A DNA stretch of 63,139 nt from Deltaproteobacteria bacterium (GCA_016874775.1 VGTJ01000007.1:1-63139); one strand, 5' to 3'. Shown: positions 25,664 to 34,875, counted from the stretch's first letter. The notes: generated by a model from the sequence alone, not told the origin. Program-made: numbers and translations.

Positions 25664-27187
25664 ATGGCTGATCTTGCAGCATCAGCACGTAAATTGCCGA
25701 TGACCGGGGCGCAATACCTCGACAGCTTGCGTGATGATCGCGAAATTTGGATCAATGGCGAACGTGTTAAGGATGTCACGACCCATCCGGCGTTTCGCAA
25801 TGGCACGCGCTCGGTTGCGACCCTCTATGATGCACTGCATGATCCGCAACAGCAGGACGTGTTGACCGGGGTGACTCCTACCGGTGCACTGACTCACAAG
25901 TCCTTTCTCCTGGCGAAGACACCGCAGGAGTTGCTGGCGCGTTCTGAAGCGATGCGCGCCTGGAGTCGCCTACATTTCGGCTTTATGGGCCGTAGTCCAG
26001 ACTACAAGGCTGGACTAGTTGTGAGTCTTGGTGCATGGCCCGAGTACTTTGAACCATACACGAAAAACGCGACTCATTGGTATCACAAGCTGTCTGAAGG
26101 ATGCCTGTACCTTAATCATGTCGGTATCAATCCGATGGTCGATCGCTCCAAGCCTTTACATGAGCAGAAAGAGATCTTCGTTCGCGCCGTTGAAGAACGA
26201 GATAACGGCATTGTCGTCAGTGGCGCCAAGATGGTTGGAACTGCCGCGGCCTTCACGCGTTACAATTTCGTTTTCAATTACGGTGCGGTGCCGCTAAGTG
26301 ATGGCGATAAAGATCACGCCTTGGTTTTCATTGTTCCAACCAATGCACCCGGTGTGAAGTTACTCTCCCGTCCGTCATACGAATTAGCTGCCAGCCGTTC
26401 GCACCCTTATGATTATCCTCTGTCGAGCCGCTTTGATGAGAACGACGCGACCATGATCTTTGATCGTGTCTTCGTGCCGTGGGAGAATGTGTTTGTCTTT
26501 CGTGACATCCCCAAGACCAACGGCTTTTTCCCGCAAGCGCAGGTGTTACAGAACCTCATGTTGCAAGGGGCCACACTATTTGTGACTAAGATAGAATTTC
26601 TGACTGGGCTCTTTTTACGTATTGCCGAGTCGAACGGCACTATTGGTTTTCGCGGTGTGCAAGAAAAAATTGGCGAAGCGATCGCCTACGTGCATACGTT
26701 CAATGCCTTGGTGCGCGATGCCTGCTTGTATCCAGATCCAGCCGCCAATGGGCACGTCGCGCCATCGCACCGCTCGATGTGGGCCTATCGCGTGCAAGCT
26801 CCTAGTGTCTATCCTCGCTTTCGTGAATTGATCGAGATGGTTGCTGCCGGTGGGTTGATTCAGATTCCTTCCAGCGCCAAAGACTTTGCTAATCCTGCGC
26901 TGCGGCCATTTCTTGACCAATATTACAAAGGCGCGAATATGGACGCCGAACAGCGAGTGAAGTTAAGTAAACTTGTGTGGGACGCAATCGGCAGTGAGTT
27001 CGGTGGTCGCCACGAACTGTATGAACGTAACTACGCTGGCAATGTTGAGAACCTCAAAGTCGAGACACTCTTTTCCGCCCAGGCCGACGGTGATCGTGCA
27101 GCGTTGGAACAACTCGTCCAGCAGTGTCTTGATGCGTATGATCTTAGCGGCTGGACCGGTTCGACGTGGCTCGGACCAGAGAAGTAA
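25664..27187 (+). CDS. HpaB/PvcC-family 4-hydroxyphenylacetate 3-monooxygenase-like
   Basis: 507 residues, the oxygenase component of two-component FADH2 hydroxylases. N-terminal GAQYLDSLRDDREIWINGERV, central SGAKMVGTAAAFTRYNFVF and the FAD-region segment FDENDATMIFDRVFVPWENV are typical. It would ortho-hydroxylate a phenol or oxidise a related aromatic ring and needs a separate flavin reductase (HpaC), which is not in the window. GAGGAG before ATG 25664 fixes the start. Its closeness to the aryl-polyene cluster raises the question of a role on the aryl head group, but direction and spacing do not prove it. Confidence 0.88.
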   Translation: MADLAASARKLPMTGAQYLDSLRDDREIWINGERVKDVTTHPAFRNGTRSVATLYDALHDPQQQDVLTGVTPTGALTHKSFLLAKTPQELLARSEAMRAWSRLHFGFMGRSPDYKAGLVVSLGAWPEYFEPYTKNATHWYHKLSEGCLYLNHVGINPMVDRSKPLHEQKEIFVRAVEERDNGIVVSGAKMVGTAAAFTRYNFVFNYGAVPLSDGDKDHALVFIVPTNAPGVKLLSRPSYELAASRSHPYDYPLSSRFDENDATMIFDRVFVPWENVFVFRDIPKTNGFFPQAQVLQNLMLQGATLFVTKIEFLTGLFLRIAESNGTIGFRGVQEKIGEAIAYVHTFNALVRDACLYPDPAANGHVAPSHRSMWAYRVQAPSVYPRFRELIEMVAAGGLIQIPSSAKDFANPALRPFLDQYYKGANMDAEQRVKLSKLVWDAIGSEFGGRHELYERNYAGNVENLKVETLFSAQADGDRAALEQLVQQCLDAYDLSGWTGSTWLGPEK

Positions 27188-27267
27188 TTGAGAAATTGAA
27201 TCATCGAGTCATTGAAAGAGATTTTTCTCAATGACCAGATCACCCGGTGGCCTGATGGCTCAATCTC
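27188..27267. repeat. Octameric tandem repeats after the HpaB-like gene
   Basis: 8-nt units: TTGAGAAA, TTGAATCA, TCGAGTCA, TTGAAAGA (27188-27219). After a short spacer come TCAATGAC, CAGATCAC, CCGGTGGC, CTGATGGC, TCAATCTC (27228-27267). The pattern starts directly after the stop codon. It is the same style as the 7-nt repeats but with period 8. Confidence 0.6.
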
Positions 27268-27321
27268 TCATTTGAGCCATTTCTTCATACGTGGAGAAGA
27301 GACGGTCAAAAGACGCGAACA

Positions 27322-27729
27322 TCACGCTTTTGTCGCCGCGATCATGACGGACGCCATTGTGCTGTACACACTGCTCCAGGCTTCTCTCACACTTGGTGTG
27401 AAGTCGCTCCCCAAGCCTTGTCCAAGAGTCTGTAAGAGTGCCGCGCCGACCGTAGTGTAATCTGCCTCTTTGACCCCATACTTGACGTGACGCTTCGCCA
27501 ATTGTTGTAGAACGGGCACGACTGCTTGCAAGTCATTCAGTTTATTGACAGCGAGTCCAATCATTTCCATTAACCGCTGGCCTTGGAGCGTCATATCGCC
27601 AGTGAATAGCTTCTTCAGACTTGGGTCTGCAGAAAAGAGATTGTTATAGAACAGAGCCGCCACTTGCGGAGCAATCGCTTCCACTTTCTTCCATGAGTCT
27701 TGGACCAGGGTAATCGTCTCTTGGGTCAT
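27322..27729 (-). CDS. Single-domain globin
   Basis: 135 residues, a full 3-over-3 globin length like Vitreoscilla haemoglobin. Proximal haem ligand H81 lies in LAKRHVKYGV, Q49 is the likely distal E7 residue, and F42 is near the conserved CD1 position. It binds O2 or NO and may detoxify NO or supply O2; no reductase domain is fused. It begins 15 bases after the stop of the ketosynthase gene on the same strand with a strong GGGAGGAG site. It therefore looks like the last gene of the minus-strand pigment operon. Confidence 0.9.
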   Translation of the reverse strand: MTQETITLVQDSWKKVEAIAPQVAALFYNNLFSADPSLKKLFTGDMTLQGQRLMEMIGLAVNKLNDLQAVVPVLQQLAKRHVKYGVKEADYTTVGAALLQTLGQGLGSDFTPSVREAWSSVYSTMASVMIAATKA

Positions 27730-27744
27730 TACTATTCTCCTCCC

Positions 27745-28977
27745 TCACCTGCCCCATCGTTTGAAGATGAGTGACGTATTGATTCCACCAAAGGCGAAGT
27801 TGTTGGACATGACATAGTCGACTTGGCGTGGACGAATGTCAGTGAGATAGTCGAGTTCTGCGCAGCGTGGATCGACGCGATCCAGATTGATCGTGGGTGC
27901 GAGCCAGCCCTCAGCCATCATCTGGATACAGAGCCAGGCTTCAAGTGCGCCACAGGCACCGAAGGTGTGTCCCATGTAGCTCTTGAGTGCACTAATGGGA
28001 ATCGGCCGCTTGAAACAGGCTACGGTTGCTTGGGATTCGGCAATGTCGCCAACTTCGGTGGCAGTGGCATGGGCGTTCACATAATCGATCATGTCTGGGT
28101 CGAGATGCGCATCTTGTAGCGCCATCTCCATCACTTGCTGCATCCCCTCAGGTGATGGATTGACCATGTGTTCACCATCACAATTTGTGGCAAAGCCGAC
28201 AACTTCTGCCAAAATGGGCGCCCTCCGTTGTTGGGCATGTTCGAGCGATTCAAGAATGAGTGTGGCTGCTCCTTCCGCCGCTACCAGACCATCACGATCG
28301 ACATCGAACGGACGGGGTGTTTTGTCTGGATGATCGTTCTGTTTCGAGGTGGCGTAGACGACATCAAACACAACCGCACTGGCAACGTGCAGTTCCTCAG
28401 CCCCACCAGTAATCATCATTTGTTGTCGCCCATATTTGATCATTTCGTATGCATACCCAATAGACTGACTGCTAGCGGTACAGGCAGAACCAATGGGCAG
28501 AATTCGTCCTTTAATCTCAAAGAATTGGCCGATATTGGCGGCGCACGTATGACTCATGAATTGGGTAAAGTGGGAGCCGGTAATGCCTTCGAGGGTTTTA
28601 TGCACGCCGAGCTGCTCCATGAAGTATTGCAGTGCTGGTGGTGAGCCCGAGGCCGAGCCATAGGCAATCCCGGTGCTGTGTTCGTGTAGTACGGGATTTT
28701 CGAGAAGTCCAGCCTGCATCAATGCAAGCTCTGTCGCCCGTGTTGCCAGAAGCGCCACGCGACCCATCGTGCGAATCTTCTTGCGTGGATAATGCGGCGG
28801 GCGTTGAAAATCTGGAACGGTCGCTCCTAACCGGGTCCGCAATCCTGCGATCGAGTCCCAGTCGTGTTGTAGCGTGACTCCCGACTTTTTGGCGAGGAGT
28901 TTCGTTTTTACTTCATCCCAACTAGTTCCCAGCGGACACAACCCTGCCATTCCTGTCACCACCACACGGTGTGTCAT
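27745..28977 (-). CDS. Beta-ketoacyl-ACP synthase, active (KS-1 of the polyene cluster)
   Basis: 410 residues, FabF-like thiolase fold. Intact triad: C166 (GSACTASS), H303 (NAHATATE) and H337 (YMGHTFGA). It condenses malonyl-ACP with the growing chain by decarboxylation. It matches the ketosynthase that closes minus-strand blocks of aryl polyene loci. Its ATG overlaps the FabG stop by four bases and the globin gene follows. The sequence keeps HATAT rather than the usual HGTGT, as seen in some APE ketosynthases. Confidence 0.92.
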   Translation of the reverse strand: MTHRVVVTGMAGLCPLGTSWDEVKTKLLAKKSGVTLQHDWDSIAGLRTRLGATVPDFQRPPHYPRKKIRTMGRVALLATRATELALMQAGLLENPVLHEHSTGIAYGSASGSPPALQYFMEQLGVHKTLEGITGSHFTQFMSHTCAANIGQFFEIKGRILPIGSACTASSQSIGYAYEMIKYGRQQMMITGGAEELHVASAVVFDVVYATSKQNDHPDKTPRPFDVDRDGLVAAEGAATLILESLEHAQQRRAPILAEVVGFATNCDGEHMVNPSPEGMQQVMEMALQDAHLDPDMIDYVNAHATATEVGDIAESQATVACFKRPIPISALKSYMGHTFGACGALEAWLCIQMMAEGWLAPTINLDRVDPRCAELDYLTDIRPRQVDYVMSNNFAFGGINTSLIFKRWGR

Positions 28978-29699
28978 ATCAAACCGCCGTTCACAGAAAT
29001 GACCTGGCCGGTAATATACGCGGCCACTTCGGAAAACAGAAAGGCCACGAGACCAGCGACCTCGGCTGGCATGCCAAAGCGACGCATGGGAATCCGTTGT
29101 AGGAGTTCCTCTTTGGGGAGTTTTGCAACCATATCTGTTTCAATCAGCCCCGGAGCCACACTATTAACGGTGATTTGCCGTCGCGCCAACTCTTGTGCCA
29201 GGGATTTGGTCGCGCCAATGACGCCCGCTTTCGCTGCCGCGTAATTGGTCTGCCCACCGTTGCCTACCAAACCCGACACTGAGGAAATCGTCACAATCCG
29301 TCCTCCGCGACGCGCTTGCGCCATTGGTAAGACTACTGGATGTAACAAATTGTAAAAGGCATCGAGATTGGTGTGCACGACACGATCCCATTTGTCGCCA
29401 GAGAGCATGGGAAAGAGGCCATCGGCGGTAATACCCGCATTACAGACGACTCCCCAGTAGATGCCACGAGTGTTCATGTCTTGGGTAATGGCCTCTTTTG
29501 CGGCCTCGCGGTCTGCGACATCAAAAGGAATCAAGTAAGCAGCGCCCCCAGCCGCAGAGATGGCTTCCAGGGTTTCTTGCGCTGCCACATGATTGTTGAG
29601 GTAATTGATCCCGACCTCATGCCCTTGCGCGGCTAAGGCAATGGCGATGGCTCGTCCGATACCACGGCTAGCACCGCTGACTAGTACCCGAGTTGTCAT
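28974..29699 (-). CDS. 3-oxoacyl-ACP reductase (FabG-like, polyene ketoreductase)
   Basis: 241 residues, short-chain dehydrogenase. NADPH motif GASRGIG, NAG at about 88, and catalytic S/Y/K in ISSVSG and NYAAAK. It reduces the 3-keto group after each elongation, the ApeQ role in aryl polyene synthesis. ATG 29699 is used; the in-frame TTG two codons upstream is less likely. It overlaps the end of the dehydratase gene by 32 bases and the ketosynthase start by 4, so all three are tightly coupled. Confidence 0.93.
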   Translation of the reverse strand: MTTRVLVSGASRGIGRAIAIALAAQGHEVGINYLNNHVAAQETLEAISAAGGAAYLIPFDVADREAAKEAITQDMNTRGIYWGVVCNAGITADGLFPMLSGDKWDRVVHTNLDAFYNLLHPVVLPMAQARRGGRIVTISSVSGLVGNGGQTNYAAAKAGVIGATKSLAQELARRQITVNSVAPGLIETDMVAKLPKEELLQRIPMRRFGMPAEVAGLVAFLFSEVAAYITGQVISVNGGLI

Positions 29700-30162
29700 G
29701 ATCAATCTCTTCTAGATAAGCCTGCAAGGCTCTCGGCTTAAAGACGCTGAGATCAGCCTGCTGAAGCAGAGGCTCGCTGGCAGCCTCAGAAGTGATGGTG
29801 CAGTGAAATCGCATGAGTTCGTGTTTCCCCCATATGTGCGAGACATGGATACGCAGAGTTTGGCCAAGCTCGAAGAATTCACAAGATGTCTCCCAACGGC
29901 GCGTTCCCATCAGTAAGCCTACCGTAATGGGAGCATTCACTAGATAGGAGTAATAGCCGCCAAACGCAGCTACGGATTGTGCCATGTACTCCAGGCCAAC
30001 GAACGCCGGCACCCCGGACGCTTCCAAAAACATCGACTGTGGGGTAATCGTCACCTCACACGTGCCTTCCTGCTCTGTGGCCTCCACTAAGCGATCGATC
30101 AGGATCATTGGAGGTCGATGGGGAAGGAGTTGTTCTATCGGAGGATAGGTTGCTCCTGTCAT
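29668..30162 (-). CDS. Hotdog-fold 3-hydroxyacyl-ACP dehydratase (ApeP-like)
   Basis: 164 residues, single hotdog domain. LLPHRPPMILIDRL carries the FabZ/FabA-type His, and the second segment GLEYMAQSVAAFGGYY contains the acidic catalytic position. It would dehydrate 3-hydroxyacyl-ACP to keep trans double bonds in the polyene. ATG 30162 follows a clear GAGGAGG. The longer open frame upstream to 30330 is read from a dispersed repeat and is not part of the gene. Its 3' end overlaps FabG. Confidence 0.9.
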   Translation of the reverse strand: MTGATYPPIEQLLPHRPPMILIDRLVEATEQEGTCEVTITPQSMFLEASGVPAFVGLEYMAQSVAAFGGYYSYLVNAPITVGLLMGTRRWETSCEFFELGQTLRIHVSHIWGKHELMRFHCTITSEAASEPLLQQADLSVFKPRALQAYLEEIDHDNSGTSQRC

Positions 30163-30283
30163 TCGGTACCTCCTCACCGCGAGCATATTTCGACCGTTTG
30201 CGCTCGCAGACGTACCAGTATCAAAACATCTTGTAAAAACAAGCCTGGGTGCGACACCGTTTCGGTTGCTTGCTGCATCACAC

Positions 30284-30880
30284 TTAGGGGAGACCGTTGG
30301 CGGGCGCGACGCCCGCGCTCCCAGGGTCAATATGAATTAGCAACCGATACCCCAATGACATATTCGTCAGTTCAACGTCGCCTTGCGTGGAGGGTGCTCC
30401 GTGATAGCGAATACGCGTGACGAGTTGTTGCCGAAACGAGACGCGTCGCTCATGCGTGTGGGGATCCTCTACAACGTGCCATTCGCCTTGATTGGGGAGA
30501 CGTGGCCAGAGGACTTGTTGGAGGTATGAGAGCATAAACGCAGCAGGGAAAGGGATCTCACGATCGGTGAAATTTTCGTACGTTAACGTTTGCCCATCGT
30601 AGCGAACGAGAAAGGCACGCGTTTGCCAGGGCGTGAAGCCCACGAGCACGATTCGGTCTGTGTCAATTTCGACCTGTACCTGGAAGACAAAATCTTGGCC
30701 ACGAGCCTGGCCTTCAAGCAGATGTCGGGCAGCATACGTCCGACCGTAGGTTGCAGGGGCAAGCAGCGGATAATAGGGATGAGGCAGCGTGGGATTGCGC
30801 AATGGGGCGAACATTCCCGCCGTCACACTACAGCCTGGCAGTACGAGGAGAAAAAAAGCGAGAACGCCCAGTCGCTTCAC
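30284..30880 (-). CDS. DUF3261 lipoprotein of the polyene cluster
   Basis: 198 residues. Lipobox LVLPGCS gives a lipidated Cys at about 17, so the protein is anchored in the envelope. The body has the DUF3261 look (FVFQVQVEIDTDRIVLVGFTP, FPAAFMLSYLQQVLWP). Such lipoproteins accompany the MMPL exporter and LolA-like carrier in aryl polyene loci and probably help place the pigment lipid in the outer membrane. The last 14 residues (DPGSAGVAPANGLP) are coded by a dispersed palindromic repeat that replaced the original end. The start overlaps the MMPL stop (ATGA). Confidence 0.87.
   Translation of the reverse strand: MKRLGVLAFFLLVLPGCSVTAGMFAPLRNPTLPHPYYPLLAPATYGRTYAARHLLEGQARGQDFVFQVQVEIDTDRIVLVGFTPWQTRAFLVRYDGQTLTYENFTDREIPFPAAFMLSYLQQVLWPRLPNQGEWHVVEDPHTHERRVSFRQQLVTRIRYHGAPSTQGDVELTNMSLGYRLLIHIDPGSAGVAPANGLP
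30286..30328. repeat. GCGGGCGcgaCGCCCGC palindrome providing a C terminus
   Basis: GCGGGCG pairs with CGCCCGC around a 3-base loop, flanked by CCGTTG and GCTCCCAGGGTC. This repeat type is frequent in environmental genomes. Here it supplies the last codons and stop region of the DUF3261 gene and a spurious open frame upstream of the dehydratase. Confidence 0.7.
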
Positions 30881-33225
30881 AAGGAAGACCGTCCATAGTA
30901 CGCAAGTGGAGCAAAGAACAAGGCTCCAGCAATGCCGATTAACACGGTTAACCCAATAGCTTGGAGCACGGCTTGACCGCTCAGACTCAACAGACCAAAC
31001 GAGAGTACCGTGCTCAAAGCGGATAGCGTAAGCGCGAGCAATGTAGTTGGCCCCTCGGCAAGCGACCCTTCGGCGATGAAAATAGTAAAATCAATGCCCA
31101 TGCCGAGAACCAGAAGCAGCATCAGGAGGTGGATAAGGTGAAAGGGATGGCCGAGCCAGCCAAAGACACTGATGGTGACAAGAGCTGCGAGCACCGGCGG
31201 CAGCATAATGATGACGCTTCGAGCTTTGTAGCTCCACACTAAGATGGCAAAAATAAGGACATACGCACCGCTGACGAGCCAGGCCGCTTGCCGTCGGTAG
31301 TGTTTGAACACGCGGGTGAAGTCGGCTACGGGATCGACATAGTGGATACCTTCACTCTTATCGAGCAGCGCTGCGAATGCATAAGGATCATGAATATGAA
31401 AAACCTGGACAAGTAGTGAGGTTGAGGAGGTGGGAGACGACGGGTCTCCTAACCACAAATGTCGCAATCCTCGGGAGGCTTCGTGTTGTTGCCATAACTC
31501 AGGGGTGAGAAAGGTTTCCGGTGGCGCGGCGATGGTGTGAAAAAATTGTTGTATGACTTCTTCGGTAAATCCGAGTTGTCCAAGTTCCTGCGCGAGGAAG
31601 GGCCGCTGGTCGAGCAGTCGCTGGACGGTTAAAAGATTGGCTTTTTGTTGTTTCATACTGGGAAGAAAAGACGTTATCACCGGGCCGAGTTCGACGGATG
31701 GACGGGCGGGCTGGTCAACCAACGGCGCAGTCAACTGTTCGAGCTTCTGTAGTGCGTCTTCTGCCGTGTGTCCCTTTACAATGAGATGGGTTTGGTTTTG
31801 TGAGAGACCCATGATGGTACGGATAAACTGATCTTGCTCCTGAAGATCCTTTGGTAATGCGTTCAGTGCCCGCGGACTATCGCTGACGTGAAGCAACCAC
31901 AAGCCTGGTAGGCACAGAAGGAGCACGAGTCCGTACACGATGAGCAATGGCTTCCGATATCGATTCCCGAACGCGAACGCATTGAGGGTTGCGAAATAGA
32001 GGGCAGGAGGATGCTGCGCGCGTGGATGCGTCTCGTTGAGGAGATATGGGAACCACAATATAACTGTTGCGAAGGCGACGAGTACTCCACAAGAAGCAAA
32101 CACCGCTATCTGTTGGAGGCCGACCAATGGAGTAAAGGCAAGGCCAAGGAAGCTGAGAATGGTCGTAAAGGCGCCGAGACTCAACGCCAGAAGCAGGTGA
32201 CGCATAGTCCGCTGTGCATGCCACGGGGTCGTCAGGCGATGGTAAGTGAAGTAGTGAAAACTGTAATCATCACAGATGCCAACCAGGCTTGCGCCGAAGG
32301 TGAGAGTGACCGTGTGCAGGTCGCCAAACAGCCAGAGCGTGATCCCGATGGCACTCCAAATTCCGATGACAATGGGCAGAAGAGCTAAAATAAGATGCCG
32401 CCCGGTCTGAAAGGTGCCTAGAATCAGTATGGTAATCCCAAGGAGAGAACCGATACTAATGATCGCGATATCTCGAACAATGGTCTTCTGCGTGGCGGCA
32501 GCGAAGCGTACCGCCGAGGTGCCAATGATATCGATGCCTGGCCACGTCTGTTGCAGGGATGAGACCCAGGTCTCCCATTGGGCGTCGAATTGCTCTTGGG
32601 TTGCGGTGGCAAAAGGGTCCAGTGCCAGTTGCGCAGTGATGACATGATACCAGCGACCGTTGTGATGAGCAGTGAGGAGCCCGTCCTGCATGTGCAGTTT
32701 TCGCTTTGGCGGCTGCCAGTCTTGGGTGAGTGCTGGGAAAAACAGCAGCGGGTCTGCCTCTAAGAAGCGAGTGAGCAGTGATGAGGTTGGTTGGTAGAGA
32801 AGTTGCTTCAGTCGTTGGATAAGGGCGAGGTGTCCATCTGGAACGTTGAGGTCGTGACGGAGAGATGGGCTGAGCAGGTGATAGCGAAAAGGAAAGTACA
32901 AGTCGAAAAATGCTTGCTGCGTGCGGCTGTGATCCCAGTGCACGGTGACAAACAGCGGGCTCGCCGCGAGCTTTTCTCCCAGGAGTCGAGTCGCCTCGCG
33001 CGCAGCGGATTCTTGGCTGTGTCCCACTACGAAGAGTACGGTCCGCCCGAGGTTGCCAGAGGCGATTTGTCGTAGTGCGGCTGTGGCTGGGTCTCGCTCG
33101 GTGTCGGGAAGCAAGGCGAGAACATCGGTTTGTAACTTCCAGTGATAAATGATCTGATAGCAGGACAAGCCACACAAGATGACCACCACCACACACCAGG
33201 CGAGCGCAGTCTTGGTTCCGAGCAT
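30877..33225 (-). CDS. MMPL/RND-family exporter of the polyene cluster
   Basis: 782 residues, inner-membrane transporter of the MMPL type. One N-terminal helix, a large periplasmic loop (about 35-235), five helices (about 240-400), one more helix (about 420), a second periplasmic loop (about 440-640) and a final helix set (about 645-775). The transport-site region HLLMLLLVLGMGIDFTIF is in the second half and LVGICDDYSFHYF in the first. It likely moves the aryl polyene lipid across the periplasm together with the LolA-like and DUF3261 proteins. It overlaps the lipoprotein gene by 4 bases and follows the LolA-like gene by 15. Confidence 0.9.
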   Translation of the reverse strand: MLGTKTALAWCVVVVILCGLSCYQIIYHWKLQTDVLALLPDTERDPATAALRQIASGNLGRTVLFVVGHSQESAAREATRLLGEKLAASPLFVTVHWDHSRTQQAFFDLYFPFRYHLLSPSLRHDLNVPDGHLALIQRLKQLLYQPTSSLLTRFLEADPLLFFPALTQDWQPPKRKLHMQDGLLTAHHNGRWYHVITAQLALDPFATATQEQFDAQWETWVSSLQQTWPGIDIIGTSAVRFAAATQKTIVRDIAIISIGSLLGITILILGTFQTGRHLILALLPIVIGIWSAIGITLWLFGDLHTVTLTFGASLVGICDDYSFHYFTYHRLTTPWHAQRTMRHLLLALSLGAFTTILSFLGLAFTPLVGLQQIAVFASCGVLVAFATVILWFPYLLNETHPRAQHPPALYFATLNAFAFGNRYRKPLLIVYGLVLLLCLPGLWLLHVSDSPRALNALPKDLQEQDQFIRTIMGLSQNQTHLIVKGHTAEDALQKLEQLTAPLVDQPARPSVELGPVITSFLPSMKQQKANLLTVQRLLDQRPFLAQELGQLGFTEEVIQQFFHTIAAPPETFLTPELWQQHEASRGLRHLWLGDPSSPTSSTSLLVQVFHIHDPYAFAALLDKSEGIHYVDPVADFTRVFKHYRRQAAWLVSGAYVLIFAILVWSYKARSVIIMLPPVLAALVTISVFGWLGHPFHLIHLLMLLLVLGMGIDFTIFIAEGSLAEGPTTLLALTLSALSTVLSFGLLSLSGQAVLQAIGLTVLIGIAGALFFAPLAYYGRSSL

Positions 33226-33240
33226 GCTCTACCGATACCG

Positions 33241-33942
33241 TTACCGAGCCCAACTGAATTGCGATTGGTAATTGCTCCACTGTGGTTCTGGGAGCATGTG
33301 TGGGTCAAGAAAGTGATCGTGGGTCACATCGCTGCTGGTTTCCTGTATCCACAGAGAGGTAATGTGTGCCTGCTGCCCTTCAAGTACAAGGCACGCGATC
33401 GAACGTGCCATCGTGGCATTCGTCGGTTTCAGGCCAAGTTGCCAGCGTGCCTCTTGGTGAGAGAAATACACGTCGAAATGTGTGTACAGCGTATCCCATG
33501 AGCCGGAAAAGAGGGCGAGAAAGGCACTGACAAATGCTTTCGCTCCAGGCAGCGCGTCTAATGCTAAGGTGTGTGTCGGGCCGTTCGCCTGGCGCTGGAA
33601 GATCGCATCTGGAGTAATCACTAGCTCTTGGGCGAAGGGTTTTTGCAGTTGTCGATACAAACCGCGTGGCGGGAGGAAAACTAATTGACCAGAAGAAGTT
33701 AATGGGGTGCGTAGTACAGTGATCCGTTTTTCTTCGGTGAAGGTGGTGGCAAAACCATAACCTTTATGGCCGGCGAGGATCTTCACTAGTGGTTCGGGAA
33801 TCGTGGTGTGGGTGAGACGTTGTGAGAAACGCGTCTCCCAGTCTGCACATGGCATCTGCGTTGTGGCTGAGCGTTCCGCAGCGCTGATTGAGGCAATCAA
33901 CAGCCACGGCAAGACGAGCCATAGAGATCCTCCCCACTTCAT
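33241..33942 (-). CDS. LolA-like outer-membrane lipoprotein carrier protein
   Basis: 233 residues. Signal peptide (WLVLPWLLIASISAAE) then a beta-rich LolA-like body: FTEEKRITVLRTPLTSSGQLVF, PRGLYRQLQKPFAQELVI. LolA proteins hold acyl chains in a half-barrel during periplasmic transit. In aryl polyene loci this paralogue is thought to carry the pigment lipid or help the MMPL pump. It heads the second minus-strand block LolA-MMPL-DUF3261-DH-KR-KS-globin, with the divergent methyltransferase on its other side. Confidence 0.88.
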   Translation of the reverse strand: MKWGGSLWLVLPWLLIASISAAERSATTQMPCADWETRFSQRLTHTTIPEPLVKILAGHKGYGFATTFTEEKRITVLRTPLTSSGQLVFLPPRGLYRQLQKPFAQELVITPDAIFQRQANGPTHTLALDALPGAKAFVSAFLALFSGSWDTLYTHFDVYFSHQEARWQLGLKPTNATMARSIACLVLEGQQAHITSLWIQETSSDVTHDHFLDPHMLPEPQWSNYQSQFSWAR

Positions 33943-34063
33943 ATGGCCACTATAGCCTCTTCGGCGAGATTTGTCATAACACCGAAACCGCTATACAGGG
34001 TTGTTCATCTTTTGACGTTCTCAAGGATAGCCAACTGCTTGTGAATCTGCTAATACGACGAAC

Positions 34064-34834
34064 GTGGGGACTGATCCAAATCACGTGACACCGTCGCTTC
34101 CTCCGCATCCGCTCCTCCATCGCTACTATCGAGATGAGCGTGCGCGCCGTAGCTACCTGAATCAAGGGTTTGATGTATCTGCACGTTACTATGACGGCAT
34201 CAGCCGGGTCATGTCGTTTGGCACGGATTGTTGGTATCGCCGGCAGGCACTCGTACGGGCTGGACTGACTGCTGGAATGTCAATGCTGGATGTGGGATGT
34301 GGAACTGGACTCAGCGCTGAAGCTGCAAAGGATATCGTGGGACCGCAAGGATATGTTGTTGGGGTAGAGCCGAGCCGAGGCATGCTTGGTGAAGCGCTTG
34401 GGGCTCAGCGTCTCCATGCCGGTGTACGCGGAATCGCGGAGTTACTGCCTATCAATGATGGTCAGTTCGACTTTGTCTGCATGAGCTTTGCGCTGCGGCA
34501 TGTTGCAGACCTGCAGAGTGCATTTCGCGAATTTCAGCGGGTGTTGAAGCCTGGAGGAACCCTCCTGATCGTGGAAATGACCCCACCTCAAGCCAGCCTT
34601 TCTTATTGGCTTCTGCGCATTCACCTGAAATATGTCGTGCCGCTTGTCATGCGTCTATGGTCTGGCAGCCAGGTGACGCAGGACCTCTATCGTTATTGTT
34701 GGGACACCCATGATCACTGTGTCCCGCCTGAAACAATTTTATCGGCGTTGCAAGTGGTCGGGCTGCAAGAGGTCAAACGTTGGATTGATATCGGCTTGTT
34801 CAGTGAATACACGGGTAGAAAAGTCATAGCGTAA
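34064..34834 (+). CDS. UbiE/MenG-like SAM methyltransferase in the polyene cluster
   Basis: 256 residues if GTG 34064 is used; GTG 34085 is an alternative, and neither has a strong ribosome binding site. The SAM motif is MLDVGCGTGLSAEAA, followed by GVEPSRGML and LKPGGTLLIVEMT, the Ubi/COQ5 layout. Aryl polyenes often carry a methylated hydroxyl or ring methyl group, so modification of the head group is the likely job. It is the only plus-strand gene between two minus-strand blocks: divergent from the LolA-like gene, convergent with the GT2. Confidence 0.85.
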   Translation: MGTDPNHVTPSLPPHPLLHRYYRDERARRSYLNQGFDVSARYYDGISRVMSFGTDCWYRRQALVRAGLTAGMSMLDVGCGTGLSAEAAKDIVGPQGYVVGVEPSRGMLGEALGAQRLHAGVRGIAELLPINDGQFDFVCMSFALRHVADLQSAFREFQRVLKPGGTLLIVEMTPPQASLSYWLLRIHLKYVVPLVMRLWSGSQVTQDLYRYCWDTHDHCVPPETILSALQVVGLQEVKRWIDIGLFSEYTGRKVIA

Positions 34835-34875
34835 AGTGGCGTAACCTCAAAAAGGCAGAGCGAAATCGAACCTCA

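Noticed and set aside
30163-30330. N-terminal extension of the dehydratase
   Set aside because: It is the reverse reading of a dispersed palindrome; a strong ribosome binding site marks ATG 30162.
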